Shown: piece by piece, positions 26,101 through 38,327 of the stretch
Position numbering within the stretch: the first letter of the stretch is position 1
Layout: every line of letters begins with the position of its first letter
Source: Thinopyrum elongatum
Lineage: Eukaryota; Streptophyta; Magnoliopsida; Poales; Poaceae
Length of the DNA stretch: 64,000 bases
Direction: 5' to 3'
NCBI GenBank assembly: GCA_011799875.1
Contig: JAAAXO010000119.1
Span: 1,223,359 to 1,287,358, forward strand
Program-made: the position numbers and the translations under genes
Notes under the pieces: model-generated
The model's input: only the letters and a program-made list of their open reading frames with translations
Databases searched by the model: none
Told to the model about the DNA's origin: nothing

Positions 26101-27784
26101 CCCATGGACACATGTTGGGATAATAATGTATAGAATAACGGGATATGATTCCATTTGTGCACCAACAAGGCCTACATGTCTATCTGGATAGAAGGAGGAG
26201 GCTCCTTGGTGCACCAAAACACCCCAAAAATGAAGTTTTGCATGCTCTATCACCCATCCCGCTGCCAGCCGCATGTTTGGGGAAGAACATGCGTCATCCT
26301 TGGACGAATATGTGCATAGCAGCTCTTCTGCGCTCTTATCATTTACACGCAAAATAATAAGTCATTCTGAGTGTTGAAAGATGGCTCCCCGGCGTGATCA
26401 ACTTACCTTGGAAGCTCGACTCACGGTCTGCCCCGGTGCTGGAATCCATTTAGGTTGTGTCCATAGAACGGGCGTAATCTGGTCATACGTACTCTGTTTG
26501 AGCTCCACAACCTGCCAAAACGACCACAACGAAAAGCCATATACCCAGTTGGCCCACTTCATCGGCTACGGTAAAGTTTCGGAGGCCAAAACTGGCTTGC
26601 AAAATTGAGTTCCTGATGATTTAATCGCTGCTGTGTCCACTCCTAGCCTTTAAAATCGTTACGTGAGCTCACCCATGGACACATGTTGGGATAATAATGT
26701 GCAGAATAACGGGATATGATTCCATTTGTGCACCAACAAGGCCTACATGTCTGTCTGGATAGAAGGAGGAGGCTACTTGGTGCACCAAAACACCCCAAAA
26801 ATGAAGTTTTGCATGGTCTATCACCCATCCCGCTGCCAGCCGCATGTTTGGGGAAGAACATGCGTCATCCTTGGACGAAGATGTGCATAGCATCTCTTCT
26901 GTGCTCTTATCATTTACACGCAAAATCATAGGTCATTCCGAGTGTTGAAAGATGGCTCCCCGGCGCGATCAACTTACCTTGGAAGCTCGACTCACGGTTT
27001 GCCCCGGTGCTGGAATCCATTTAGGTTGTATCCGTAGAACGGGCGTAATCATGTCATACGAACTCCGTTTGAGATCCACAACCTGCCAAAACGACCGCAA
27101 CGAAAAGCCGTATACCCCGGTGGCCCACTTCGTCGGCTACGGTAAAGTTTCGGCGGCCAAAACTGGCTTGCAAAATTGAGTTCCTGATGATTTAATCGCT
27201 GGCGTGTCCACTCCTAGCCTCTAAAATCGTTACGTGAGCTCACCCATGGACACATGTTGGAATAATAATGTACAGAATAATGGGATATGATTCCATTTGT
27301 GCTCCAACAAGGCCTACATGTCTGTTTGGATAGAAGGAGGAGGCTCCTTGGTGCACCAAAACACCGCAAAAATGAAGTTTTGCATGCTCTATAACCCATC
27401 CCGTTGCCAGCCGCATGTTTGGGGAAGAACATGCATCATCCTTGGTCCAATATGTGCATAGCAGCTCTTCTGCGCTCTTATCATTTACACGCAAAATAAT
27501 AGGTCATTCCAAGTGTTGAAAGATGGCTCCCCGGCGCGATCAACTTACCTTGCAAGCTCGACTCACGGTCTGCCCCGGTGCTGGAATCCATTTAGGTTGT
27601 ATCCGTAGAACGGGCGTAATGTGGTCATTTGAACTCCATTTGAGCTCCACAACCTGCCAAAATGACCGCAACGAAAAGCCGTATACCCCGATCGCCCACT
27701 TCGTCAGCTACATTAAAATTTCGGAGGCCAAAACTGGCTTGCAAAATTGAGTTCCTGATGATTTAATCGCTGGCGTGTCCACTT
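20130..27784 (+). repeat. Diverse A monomers
   Basis: Starts at 20130, 20699 (548 bp), 21247, 21818, 22388, 22959, 23529, 24099, 24670, 25241, 25811, 26381, 26952 and 27523. Only weak higher-order order is visible. 22388 and 23529 share a rare GTCTTCTAC segment (spacing 1,141 bp). The flanks at 25,545 and 27,255, with TGTTGGAATAATAATG and TGTGCTCCAACAAGG, and the following units 25811 and 27523 (CCTTGCAAGCTCG), pair at a spacing of about 1,711 bp but have diverged more than the duplications elsewhere. Confidence 0.75.
20699..21246 (+). repeat. Short monomer, 23-bp internal deletion (548 bp)
   Basis: At about 20,889, GGCTACGG runs straight into GCTTGCAAAATTG. The 23 bp that hold TAAAGTTTCGGAGG and the following CCAAAACTG are missing. 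The rest of the monomer is intact. The following flank also carries the isolated B-type marker TTTGGGCAAG at about 21,146. Confidence 0.9.
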
Positions 27785-28821
27785 CTACCCTTTAAAATCG
27801 TTACGTGAGCTCACCCATGGACACATGTTGGGATAATAATGTATAGAATAACGGGATATGATTCCATTTGTGCACCAACAAGGCCTACATGTCTGTCTGG
27901 ATAGAAGGAGGAGGCTCCTTGGTGCACCAAAACACCCCAAAAATGAAGTTTTGCATGCTCTATCACCCATCCCGCTGCCAGCCGCATGTTTGGGGAAGAA
28001 CATGCATCATCCTTGGAAGAATATGTGCATAGCAGCTCTTCTGCGCTCTTATCATTTACACGCAAAATAATAGGTCATTCCGACTGTTGAAAGATGGCTC
28101 CCCGGCGCGATCAACTTACCTTGGAAGCTCGACTCATGGTCTGCCCCGGTGCTGGAATCCTTTAGGTTGTATCCGTAGAACGGGCGTAATCTGGTCATAC
28201 GAACTCCGTTTGAGCTCCACAACCTGCCAAAATGACCGCAATGAAAAGCTGTATACCTTGGTGGCCCATTTCGTCAGCTACAGTAAAGTTTCAGAGGCCA
28301 AAACTGGCTTGCAAAATTGAGTTCCTGATGATTTAATCGCTGGCGTGTCCACTCCTAGCCTCTAAAATCGTTACGTGAGCTCACCCATGGACACATGTTG
28401 GGATAATAATGTACAGAATAACAGGATATGATTCCATTTGTGCACCAACAAGGCCTACATGTCTCTCTGGATAGAAGGAGGAGGCTTCTTGGTGCACCAA
28501 AACACCCCAAAAATGAAGTTTTGCATGCTCTATCACCCATCCCGCTGCCAGCCCCATGTCTGGGGAAGAACATGCGTCATCCTTGGACGAATATGTGCAT
28601 AGCAGCTCTTCTGTGCTCTTATCATTTACACGCAAAATAATAAGTCATTCCGAGGGTTGAAAGATGGCTCCCCGGTGCGATCAACTTACCTTGGAAGCTC
28701 GACTCACGGTCTGCCCCGGTGCTGGAATCCTTTTAGGTTGCGTCCGTAGAATGGGCGTAATCTGGTCATACGAACTCCGTTTGAGCTCCACAACCTGCCA
28801 AAACGACCGCAACGAAAAGCC
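27785..28821 (+). repeat. A segment duplicated at +5,131 bp, upstream copy
   Basis: Covers the flank after 27523, monomer 28094 (GGAATCCTTTAGG, GGCCCATTTCGTC, CTACAGTAAAG) and the start of monomer 28664. The latter is marked by CCGGTGCGATC and CCTTTTAGGTTGCGTCCG. The same marker set recurs at 32,916-33,952, about nine monomers downstream. From 28664 to 28,821 the two copies look identical; to the left, differences are scattered. Confidence 0.8.
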
Positions 28822-29231
28822 ATATACCCCGGTGGCCCACTTCATCAGCTACGGTAAAGTTTCGGAGGCCAAAACTGGCTTGCAAAATTGAGTTCCTGAT
28901 GATTTAATCGCTGGTGTGTCCACTCCTAGCCTTTAAAATCGTTACGTGAGCTCACCCATGGACACATGTTGGGATAATAATGTATAGAAAAATGGGATAT
29001 GATTCCATTTGTGCACCAACCAGGCCTACATGTCTGTCTAGATAGGAGGAGGCTCCTTGGTGCACCAAAACACCCCAAAAATGAAGTTTTGCATGCTCTA
29101 TCACCCATCCCGCTGCCAGCCGCATGTTTGGGGAAGAACATGCGTCATCCTTGGACGAAGATGTGCATAGCATCTCTTCTGTGCTCTTATCATTTACACG
29201 CAAAATAATAGGTCATTCCGAGTGTTGAAAG

Positions 29232-30853
29232 ATGGCTCCCCGGCGCGATCAACTTACCTTGGAAGCTCGACTCACGGTTTGCCCCGGTGCTGGAATCCAT
29301 TTAGGTTGTATCCGTAGAACGGGCGTAATCTGGTCATACGAACTCCGTTTGAGCTCCACAACCTGCCAAAAGGACCGCAACGAAAAGCCGTATACCCCGG
29401 TTGCCCACTTCGTTGGCTACGGTAAAGTTTCGGAGGCCAAAACTGGCTTGCAAAATTGAGTTCCTGATGATTTAATCGCTGGCGTGTCCACTCCTAGCCT
29501 CTAAAATATTTACGTGAGCTCGCCCATGGACACATGTTGGGATAATAATGTACAGAATAACGGGATATGATTCCATTTGTGCTCAAACAAGGCCTACATG
29601 TCTGTCTGGATAGAAGGAGGAGGCTCCTTGGTGCACCAAAACACCCCAAAAATGAAGTTTTGCATGCTCTATCACCCATCCCGCTGCCAGCCGCATGTTT
29701 GGGGAAGAACATGGGTCATCCTTGGACAAATATGTGCATAGCAGCTCTTCCGTGCTCTTATCATTTACATGCAAAATAATAGGTCATTCCGAGTGTTGAA
29801 AGATGGCTCCCCGGCGAGATCAACTTACCTTGGAAGCTCGACTCACGGTCTGCCCCGGTGCTGGAATCCATTTAGGTTGTATCCGTAGAACGGGCGTAAT
29901 CTGGTCATACGAACTCCGTTTGAGCTCCACAACCTACCAAAATGACCGCAACGAAAAGCCGTATACCCCGGTGGCCCACTTCATCGGCTACGGTAAAGTT
30001 TCGGAGGCCAAAACTGGCTTGCAAAATTGAGTTCCTGATGATTTAATCGCTGGCGTGTCCACTCCTAGCCTTTAAAATCGTTACGTGAGCTCACCCATGG
30101 ACACATGTTGGGATAATAATGTATCGAATAACGGGATATGATTCCATTTGTGCACCAACAAGGCCTACATGTCTGTCTGGATAGAAGGAGGAGGCTCCTT
30201 GGTGCACCAAAACACCCCAAAAATGAAGTTTTGCATGCTCTATCACCCATCCCGCTGCTAGCCGCATGTTTGGGGAAGAACATGCGTCATCCTTGGACGA
30301 ATATGTGCATAGCAGCTTTCTGCGCTCTTATCATTTACACGCAAAATAATAGGTCATTCCATGTGTTGAAAGATGGCTCCCCGCGCGATCAACTTACCTT
30401 GGAAACTCGACTCACGGTCTGCCCCGGTGCTGGAATCCATTTAGGTTGTATCCGTAGAACGGGCGTAATCTGGTCATACGAACTCCGTTTGAGCTCCACA
30501 ACCTGCCAAAAGGACCGCAACGAAAAGCCGTATACCCCGGTGGCCCACTTCATCGGCTACGGTAAAGTTTCGGAGGCCAAAACTGGCTTGCAAACTTGAG
30601 TTCCTGATGACTTAATCGCTGGCGTGTCCACTCCTAGCCTTTAAAATCGTTACGTGAGCTCACCCATGGACACATGTTGGGATAATAATGTATAGAATAA
30701 TGGGATATGATTCCATTTGTGCACCAACAAGGCCTACATGTCTGTCTGGATAGAAGGAGGAGGCTCCTTGGTGAACCAAAACACCCCAAAAATGAAGTTT
30801 TGCATGCTCTATCACCCATCCCGCTGCCAGCCGCATGTTTGGGGAAGAACATG
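29232..30853 (+). repeat. Trimeric HOR of 1,711 bp, copy 1 (29-31 kb)
   Basis: Units 29232, 29803 and 30373. Private markers are AAAATATTTACGTGAGCTCG, TGTGCTCAAACAAGG, GTATCGAATAACGGG, AGCAGCTTTCTGCG (1-bp deletion), CCCCGCGCGATC (1-bp deletion) and GCAAACTTGAG. All recur 1,711 bp downstream. Similarity continues to the left to about 29,050, with a 3-bp deletion at 29,043-29,047 (GATAGGAGG) separating the copies there. Confidence 0.92.
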
Positions 30854-30942
30854 CGTCATCCTTGGACGAAGATGTGCATAGCATCTCTTCTGTGCTCTTA
30901 TCATTTACACGCAAAAAAATAGGTCATTCCGAGTGTTGAAAG

Positions 30943-32564
30943 ATGGCTCCCCGGCGCGATCAACTTACCTTGGAAGCTCGACTCACGGTTTGCCCCGGTG
31001 CTGGAATCCATTTAGGTTGTATCCGTAGAACGGGCGTAATCTGGTCATACGAACTCCGTTTGAGCTCCACAACCTGCCAAAAGGACGGCAACGAAAAGCC
31101 GTATACCCCGGTTGCCCACTTCGTTGGCTACGGTAAAGTTTCGGAGGCCAAAACTGGCTTGCAAAATTGAGTTCCTGATGATTTAATCGCTGGCGTGTCC
31201 ACTCCTAGCCTCTAAAATATTTACGTGAGCTCGCCCATGGACACATGTTGGGATAATAATGTACAGAATAACGGGATATGATTCCATTTGTGCTCAAACA
31301 AGGCCTACATGTCTGTCTGGATAGAAGGAGGAGGCTCCTTGGTGCACCAAAACACCCCAAAAATGAAGTTTGGCATGCTCTATCACCCATCCCGCTGCCA
31401 GCCGCATGTTTGGGGAAGAACATGGGTCATCCTTGGACAAATATGTGCATAGCAGCTCTTCCGTGCTCTTATCATTTACATGCAAAATAATAGGTCATTC
31501 CGAGTGTTGAAAGATGGCTCCCCGGCGAGATCAACTTACCTTGGAAGCTCGACTCACGGTCTGCCCCGGTGCTGGAATCCATTTAGGTTGTATCCGTAGA
31601 ACGGGCGTAATCTGGTCATACGAACTCCGTTTGAGCTCCACAACCTACCAAAATGACCGCAACGAAAAGCCGTATACCCCGGTGGCCCACTTCATCGGCT
31701 ACGGTAAAGTTTCGGAGGCCAAAACTGGCTTGCAAAATTGAGTTCCTGATGATTTAATCGCTGGCGTGTCCACTCCTAGCCTTTAAAATCGTTACGTGAG
31801 CTCACCCATGGACACATGTTGGGATAATAATGTATCGAATAACGGGATATGATTCCATTTGTGCACCAACAAGGCCTACATGTCTGTCTGGATAGAAGGA
31901 GGAGGCTCCTTGGTGCACCAAAACACCCCAAAAATGAAGTTTTGCATGCTCTATCACCCATCCCGCTGCTAGCCGCATGTTTGGGGAAGAACATGCGTCA
32001 TCCTTGGACGAATATGTGCATAGCAGCTTTCTGCGCTCTTATCATTTACACGCAAAATAATAGGTCATTCCATGTGTTGAAAGATGGCTCCCCGCGCGAT
32101 CAACTTACCTTGGAAGCTCGACTCACGGTCTGCCCCGGTGCTGGAATCCATTTAGGTTGTATCCGTAGAACGGGCGTAATCTGGTCATACGAACTCCGTT
32201 TGAGCTCCACAACCTGCCAAAAGGACCGCAACGAAAAGCCGTATACCCCGGTGGCCCACTTCATCGGCTACGGTAAAGTTTCGGAGGCCAAAACTGGCTT
32301 GCAAACTTGAGTTCCTGATGACTTAATCGCTGGCGTGTCCACTCCTAGCCTTTAAAATCGTTACGTGAGCTCACCCATGGACACATGTTGGGATAATAAT
32401 GTATAGAATAATGGGATATGATTCCATTTGTGCACCAACAAGGCCTACATGTCTGTCTGGATAGAAGGAGGAGGCTCCTTGGTGAACCAAAACACCCCAA
32501 AAATGAAGTTTTGCATGCTCTATCACCCATCCCGCTGCCAGCCGCATGTTTGGGGAAGAACATG
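30943..32564 (+). repeat. Trimeric HOR of 1,711 bp, copy 2
   Basis: Units 30943, 31514 and 32084. Against copy 1 I count three substitutions in about 1,622 bp: AGGACGGCAACG at about 31,086, GTTTGGCATGC at about 31,372 and GGAAGCTCG at about 32,115. At about 32,565 (ATGGGTC instead of ATGCGTC) the sequence jumps to the type found at 29,713 and 31,424 (GGACAAATATG, TTTACATGC). The copy thus ends in a third, chimeric junction and not in the flank of copy 1. Confidence 0.92.
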
Positions 32565-32915
32565 GGTCATCCTTGGACAAATATGTGCATAGCAGCTCTT
32601 GCGCGCTCTAATCATTTACATGCAAAATAATAGGTCATTCCGAGTGTTGAAAGATGGCTGCCCGGCGCGATCAACTTACCTTGGAAGCTCGACTCACGGT
32701 CTGCCCCGGTGCTGGAATCCATTTAGGTTGTATCCGTAGAACGGACGTAATCTGGTCACACGAACTCCGTTTGAGCTCCACAACCTGCCAAAATGACCGC
32801 AACAAAAAGCCGTATACCTCGGTGGCCTACTTCATCGGCTACGGTGATGTTTCGGAGGCCAAAACTGGCTTGCAAAATTGAGTTCCTGATGATTTAATCG
32901 CTGGCGTGTCCACTC

Positions 32916-33952
32916 CTAGCCTTTAAAATCGTTACGTGAGCTCACCCATGGACACATGTTGGGATAATAATGTATAGAATAACGGGATATGATTCCATTT
33001 GTGCACCAACAAGGCCTACAAGTCTGTCTGGATAGAAGGAGGAGGCTCCTTGGTGCACCAAAACACCCCAAAAATGAAGTTTTGCATGGTCTATCACCCA
33101 TCCCGCTGCCAGCCGCATGTTTGGGGAAGAACATGCGTCATCCTTGGACGAATATGTGCATAGCAGCTTTTCTGTGGTCTTAACATTTACACGCAAAATA
33201 ATAGGTCATTCCAAGTGTTGAAAGATGGCTCCCCGGCGCGATCAACTTACCTTGGAAGCTCGACTCACGGTCGTCCCCGGTGCTGGAATCCTTTAGGTTG
33301 TATCCGTAGAACGGGCGTAATCTGGTCATACGAACTCCGTTTGAGCTCCACAACCTGCCAAAATGACCGCAATGAAAAGCTGTATACCCCGGTGGCCCAC
33401 TTCGTCGGCTACAGTAAAGTTTCAGAGGCCAAAACTGGCTTGCAAAATTGAGTTCCTGATGATTTAATCGCTGGCGTGTCCACTCCTAGCCTCTAAAATC
33501 GTTACGTGAGCTCACCCATGGACACATGTTGGGATAATAATGTACAGAATAACAGGATATGATTCCATTTGTGCACCAACAAGGCCTACATGTCTGTCTG
33601 GATAGAAGGAGGAGGCTCCTTGGTGCACCAAAACACCCCAAAAATGAAGTTTTGCATGCTCTATCACCCATCCCGCTGCCAGCCGCATCTTTGGGGAAGA
33701 ACATGCGTCATCCTTGGACGAATATGTGCATAGCAGCTCTTCTGCGCTCTTATCATTTACACGCAAAATAATAAGTCATTCCGAGTGTTGAAAGATGGCT
33801 CCCCGGTGCGATCAACTTACCTTGGAAGCTCGACTCACGGTCTGCCCCGGTGCTGGAATCCTTTTAGGTTGCGTCCGTAGAATGGGCGTAATCTGGTCAT
33901 ACGAACTCCGTTTGAGCTCCACAACCTGCCAAAACGACCGCAACGAAAAGCC
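32916..33952 (+). repeat. A segment duplicated at +5,131 bp, downstream copy; last pure A sequence
   Basis: Monomer 33225 and the first about 158 bp of monomer 33795 carry the marker set of 28094 and 28664 (CCGGTGCGATC, CCTTTTAGGTTGCGTCCG, GAATGGGCG). The match breaks between 33,952 and 33,957 (CGTATTCCTCGG instead of CATATACCCCGG), and B-type sequence follows immediately. Confidence 0.82.
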
Positions 33953-34903
33953 GTATTCCTCGGTGGCCCACTCTGTAGGCTACGGCAAAGTCTCTGCGGC
34001 CAAAACTAGCTTGCAAAATTGAGTTCCTGATGATTTAATCGCTGGCGTGTCCAGTCCTAGCCTTCAAAATCGTTACGTGAGCTCATGCATGGACACATGT
34101 TGGGACAATATTGTACAGAATAATGGGATATGATTCCATTTGTGCACCAACAAGGCCTACATGTCAGTCTGGATTGAAGGAGGAGGCTCCTTGGTGCAAC
34201 AAAACACCCCAGAAATGAAGTTTTGCATGCTCTATCACCCATCCCGCAGCCAGCCGCATGTTTGGGCAAGAACATGCGTCATCCTTGGACGAAGATGTGC
34301 ATAGCAGCTCTTCTGCACTCTTATCATTTACACGCAAAATAATAGGTCATTCTGAGTGTTGAAAGATGGCTCCCCGGCGCGATCAACTTACCTTGGAAGC
34401 TCGACTCACGGTCTGCCCCGGTGCTGGAATCCATTTAGGTTGTATCCGTAGAACGGGCGTAATCTGGTCATACGAACTCCGTTTGAGATCCACAACCTGC
34501 CAAAATGACCGCAACGAAAAGCCGTATACCTCGGTGGCCAAAATTGGCTTGCAAAATTGAGTTCCTGATGATTTAATCGCTGGCGTGTCCACTACTAGCC
34601 TCTAAAATCGTTACGTGAGCTCACCCATGGACACATGTTGGGATAAGAATGTACAGAATAATGGGATATGATTCCATTTGTGCACCAACAAGGCCTACAT
34701 GTCTGTCTGGATAGAAGGAGGAGGCTCCTTGGTGCACCAAAACACCCCAAAAATGAAGTTTTGCATGCTCTATCACCCATCCCGCTGCCAGCCCCATGTT
34801 TGGGCAAGAACATGCGTCATCCTTGGACGAAGATGTGCATAGCAGCTCTTCTGCGCTCTTATCATTTACACGCAAAATAATAGGTCATTCCGAGTGTTGA
34901 AAG
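33953..34903 (+). repeat. A/B subfamily junction with an A-type patch
   Basis: From about 33,953 the markers are B-type: GGCAAAG at about 33,984, GGGACAATATTG at about 34,103, GTCAGTCTGGATTG at about 34,164 and GGGCAAGAAC at about 34,263. The next markers are A-type: GGGATAAGAATG at about 34,640 and GTCTGTCTGG at about 34,700. B-type returns at GGGCAAGAAC (about 34,802) and holds from there on. The A patch can be bounded only to within 34,272-34,801, because monomer 34366 has lost the GGYAAAG marker through a 33-bp deletion. Confidence 0.8.
34366..34903 (+). repeat. Short monomer, 33-bp internal deletion (538 bp)
   Basis: At 34,531-34,540, TCGGTGGCC runs directly into AAAATTGGCTTGC. Normal monomers have 33 bp more, ending in TCGGAGGCC. 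The two ends form a 9-bp imperfect direct repeat (TCGGTGGCC and TCGGAGGCC), so slippage or microhomology-mediated deletion explains the loss. It lies in the A/B junction zone. Confidence 0.9.
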
Positions 34904-37900
34904 ATGGCTCCCCGGCACGATCAACTTACCTTGGAAGCTCGACTCACGGTCTGCCCTGATGCTAGAATCCATTTAGGTTGTATCCGTAGAACGGGCGTAA
35001 TCTGGTCATATGAACTCTGTTTGAGCTCCGAAACCTGCCAAAACGACAGCAATGAAAAGCCGTATACCCCGGTGTCCTACTTCATCGTCTACGACAAAGT
35101 TTCAGAGGCCAAAACTGGCTTGCAAAATTGAGTTCCTGATCATTTAATCGCTGGCGTGTCCACTCCTAGCCTCTAAAATCGTTACGTGAGCTCACCCATG
35201 GACACATGTTGGTACAATAATGTACAGAATAACGGGATATGATTCCATTTGTGCACCAACAAGGCCTACATGTCAGTCTAGATAGAAGGAGGAGGCTCCT
35301 TGGTGCACCAAAACACCCCGGAAATGAAGTTTTGCATGCTCTATCACCCATCCCGCTGCCAGCCGCATGTTTGGGCAAGAACATGCGTAATCCTTGGACG
35401 AAGATGTGCATAGCAGCTCTTCTGCGCTCTTATCATTTACACGCAAAATAATAGGTCATTTCGAGTGTTGAAAGATGGCTCCCCGGCGCGATCAACTTAC
35501 CTTGGAAGCTCGACTCACGGTCTGCCCCGTTGCTGGAATCCATTTAGGTTGTATCCGTATAACGGGCGTAATCTGGTCATATGAACTCCGTTTGAGCTCC
35601 ACAACCTGCCAAAATGACCGCAACGAAAAGCTGTATACCCCGATGGCCTACTTCATCGGCCACGGCAAAGTTTCGGAGGCCAAAATTGGCTTGCAAAATT
35701 GAGTTCCTGATGATTTAATCGCTGGCGTCTCCACTCCTAGCCTCTAAAATCGTTATGTGAGCTCACCCATGGACACATGTTGGGACAATAATGTACAGAC
35801 TAACAGGATATGATTCCATTTGTGCACCAACCAGGCCTACAAGTCAGTCTGGATAGAAGGAGGAGGCTCCTTGGTGCACCAAAACAACCCAGAAATTAAG
35901 TTTTGCATGCTCTATCACCCATCCCGCTGCCAGCCGCATGTTTGGGCAAGAACATGCGTCATCCTTGGACGAAGATGTGCATAGCCGCTCTTCTACGCTC
36001 TTATCATCTACACGCAAAATAATAGGTCATTCCGAGTGTTGAAAGATGGCTCCCCGGCGCGATGAACTTACCTTGGAAGCTCGACTCAAGGTCTGCCCCG
36101 GTGCTGGAATCCATTTAGGTTGTATCCGTAGAACGGGCATAATCTAGTCATACAAACTCCGCTTGAGCTCCACAACCTGCCAAAACGACCGCAACGAAAA
36201 GCCGTATACCCCAGTGGCGTACTTCATCGGCTACGGCAAAGTTTCGGAGGCCAAAACTGGCTTGCAAAATTGAGTTCCTGATGATTTAATAGCTGGCGTG
36301 TCCACTCCTAGCCTCTAAAATCGTTACGTGAGCTCACCCATACACATGTTGGGACAATAACGTACAGAATAATGGGATATGATTCCATTTGTGCACCAAC
36401 AAGGCCTACATGTCAGTCTGGATAGAAGAAGGAGGCTCCTTGGTGCACCAAAACACCCCAGAAATGAAGTTTTGCATGCTCTATCACTCATCCCGCTGCC
36501 AGCCGCATGTTTGGGCAAGAACATGCGTCATCCTTGGACGAAGATGTGCATAGCAGCTCTTCTGTGCTCTTTTCATTTACACGCAAAATAATAGGTCATT
36601 CCAAGTGATGAAAGATGGCTCCCCGGCATGATCAACTTACCTTGGAAGCTTGACTCACGGTCTGCCCCGGTGCTGGAATCCATTTAGGTTGTATCCGTAG
36701 AACTGGCGTAATCTATTCATACGAACTCTGTTTGAGCTCCACAACCTGCCAAAACGACCGCAACGAAAAGCCGTATACACCGGTGGCCCACTTTGTCAGC
36801 TACGGCAAAGTTTCGGAGGCCAAAACTGGCTTGCAAAATTGAGTTCCTGATGATTTAATCGCTGGCATGTCCACTCCTATCCTGTAAAATCATTACGTGA
36901 GCTCACCCATGGACACATGTTGGGACAATAATGTATAGAATAACGGGAGATGATTCCATTTGTGCACCAACAAGGCCTACATGTCAGTCTGGATAGAAGG
37001 AGGAGGCTCCTTGGTGCACCAAAACACCACAAAAATGAAGTTTTGCATGCTCTATCACCCATCCCACTGCCAGCCGCATGTTTGGGCAAGAACATGTGTC
37101 ATCCTTGGACGAAGATGTGCATAGCAGCTCTTCTGCTCTCTTATCATTTACATGCAAAATAATAGGTCATTCCAAGTGTTGAAAGATGGCTCCCCGGCGC
37201 GATCAACTTACCTTGGAAGCTCGACTCATGGTCTGCCCCGGTGCTTGAATCCATTTAGGTTGTATCCTTAGAACGGGCCTAATCTGGTCATACGAACTCC
37301 GTTTGAGCTCCACAACCTGCCAAAACGACTGCAACGAAAAGCCGTATACCCCGGTGGCCCACTTCGTTGGCTACGGCAATGTTTCGGAGGCCAGAACTGG
37401 CTTGGAAAATTGTGTTCCTGATGATTTAATAGCTGGCGTGTCCACTCCTAGCCTCTAAAATCGTTACATCAGCTCACCCATAGACACATGTTGGGATAAT
37501 AATGTACAGAATAACGGGATATGATTCCATTTGTGCACCAACAAGGCCTACATTTCAGTATGGATAGAAGGAGGAGGCTCCTTGGTGCACCAAAACACCC
37601 CAGAAATAAAGTTTTGCATGCTCTATCACTCATCCCGCTGCCAGCCGCATGTTTGGGCAAGAACATGCGTCATCCTTGGACGAAGATGTGCATAGCAGCT
37701 CTTCTACGCTCTTATCATTTACACGCAAAATAATAAGTCATTCCAAGTGATGAAAGATGGCTCCCCGGCGTGATCAACTTACCTTGGAAGCTCGACTCAC
37801 GGTCTGCCCCTGTGCTGGAATCCATTTAGGTTGTATCCATAGAACGGGCGTAATCTGGTCATACGAATTCTGTTTGAGCTCCATAACCTGCCAAAACGAC

Positions 37901-38327
37901 CGCAACGAAAAGCCATATACCCTGGTGGCCGAATTCGTTGGCTACGGCAAAGTTTCAGAGGCCAAAACTAGCTTGCAAAATTGGGTTCCTAATGATTTAA
38001 TCGCTGGCGTGTCCACTCCTAGCCTCTAAAATCGTTACGTGAGCTCACCCATGGACACATGTTGGGACAATAATGTATAGAATAACGGGATATGATTCCA
38101 TTTGTGCACCAACAAGGCCTACATGTCAGTCTGGATAGAAGGAGGAAGCTCCTTTGTGCACCAAAACACCCCAAAAATGAAGTTTTGCATGCTCTATCAC
38201 CCATCCCGCTGCCAGCCGCATGTTTGGGCAAGAACATGCGTCATCCTTGGACGAAGATGTGCATAGCAGCTCTTCTGCACTCTTATCATGTACACGCAAA
38301 ATAATAGGTCATTCCAAGTGTTGAAAG
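34904..38327 (+). repeat. B monomers, divergent forerunner of the heptamer
   Basis: Starts at 34904, 35475, 36046, 36615, 37186 and 37757. 35475 is c-like (CCGTATAACGGGCG), as in 39491. 37186 is e-like (CCTTAGAACGGGCCTAATC, GGCCAGAACTGGCTTGG). 36615 and 37757 follow the GTGATGAAAGATGG tail typical of f. The 4-bp-shortened CACCCATACACATG at about 36,339 precedes 36615. The unit order does not match the later heptamer, so this part has been rearranged or predates it. Confidence 0.7.

Larger units (their letters stand above)
1..33953 (+). repeat. Block A: satellite subfamily A
   Basis: Monomers here share four marker states: GTCTGTCTGG, TTTGGGGAAGAAC, GGTAAAG after GGCTACGG, and GGGATAATAATG. 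The antisense 84-codon frame stays open in most of them. Monomer starts from 156 to 33795 give 60 monomers. One copy at about 21,146 carries the block B state TTTGGGCAAG in isolation. The right end is set by the last A-like sequence of the monomer at 33795. That sequence matches the monomer at 28664 base for base up to about 33,952 and then changes to B-type sequence. Confidence 0.9.

Noticed and set aside
30138..30599. 153-codon frame, repeated at 31849-32310
   Set aside because: It forms because small deletions (AGCAGCTTTCTG and CCCCGCGCG) join two unrelated short frames of neighbouring monomers. The second occurrence is the tandem duplication of the first.
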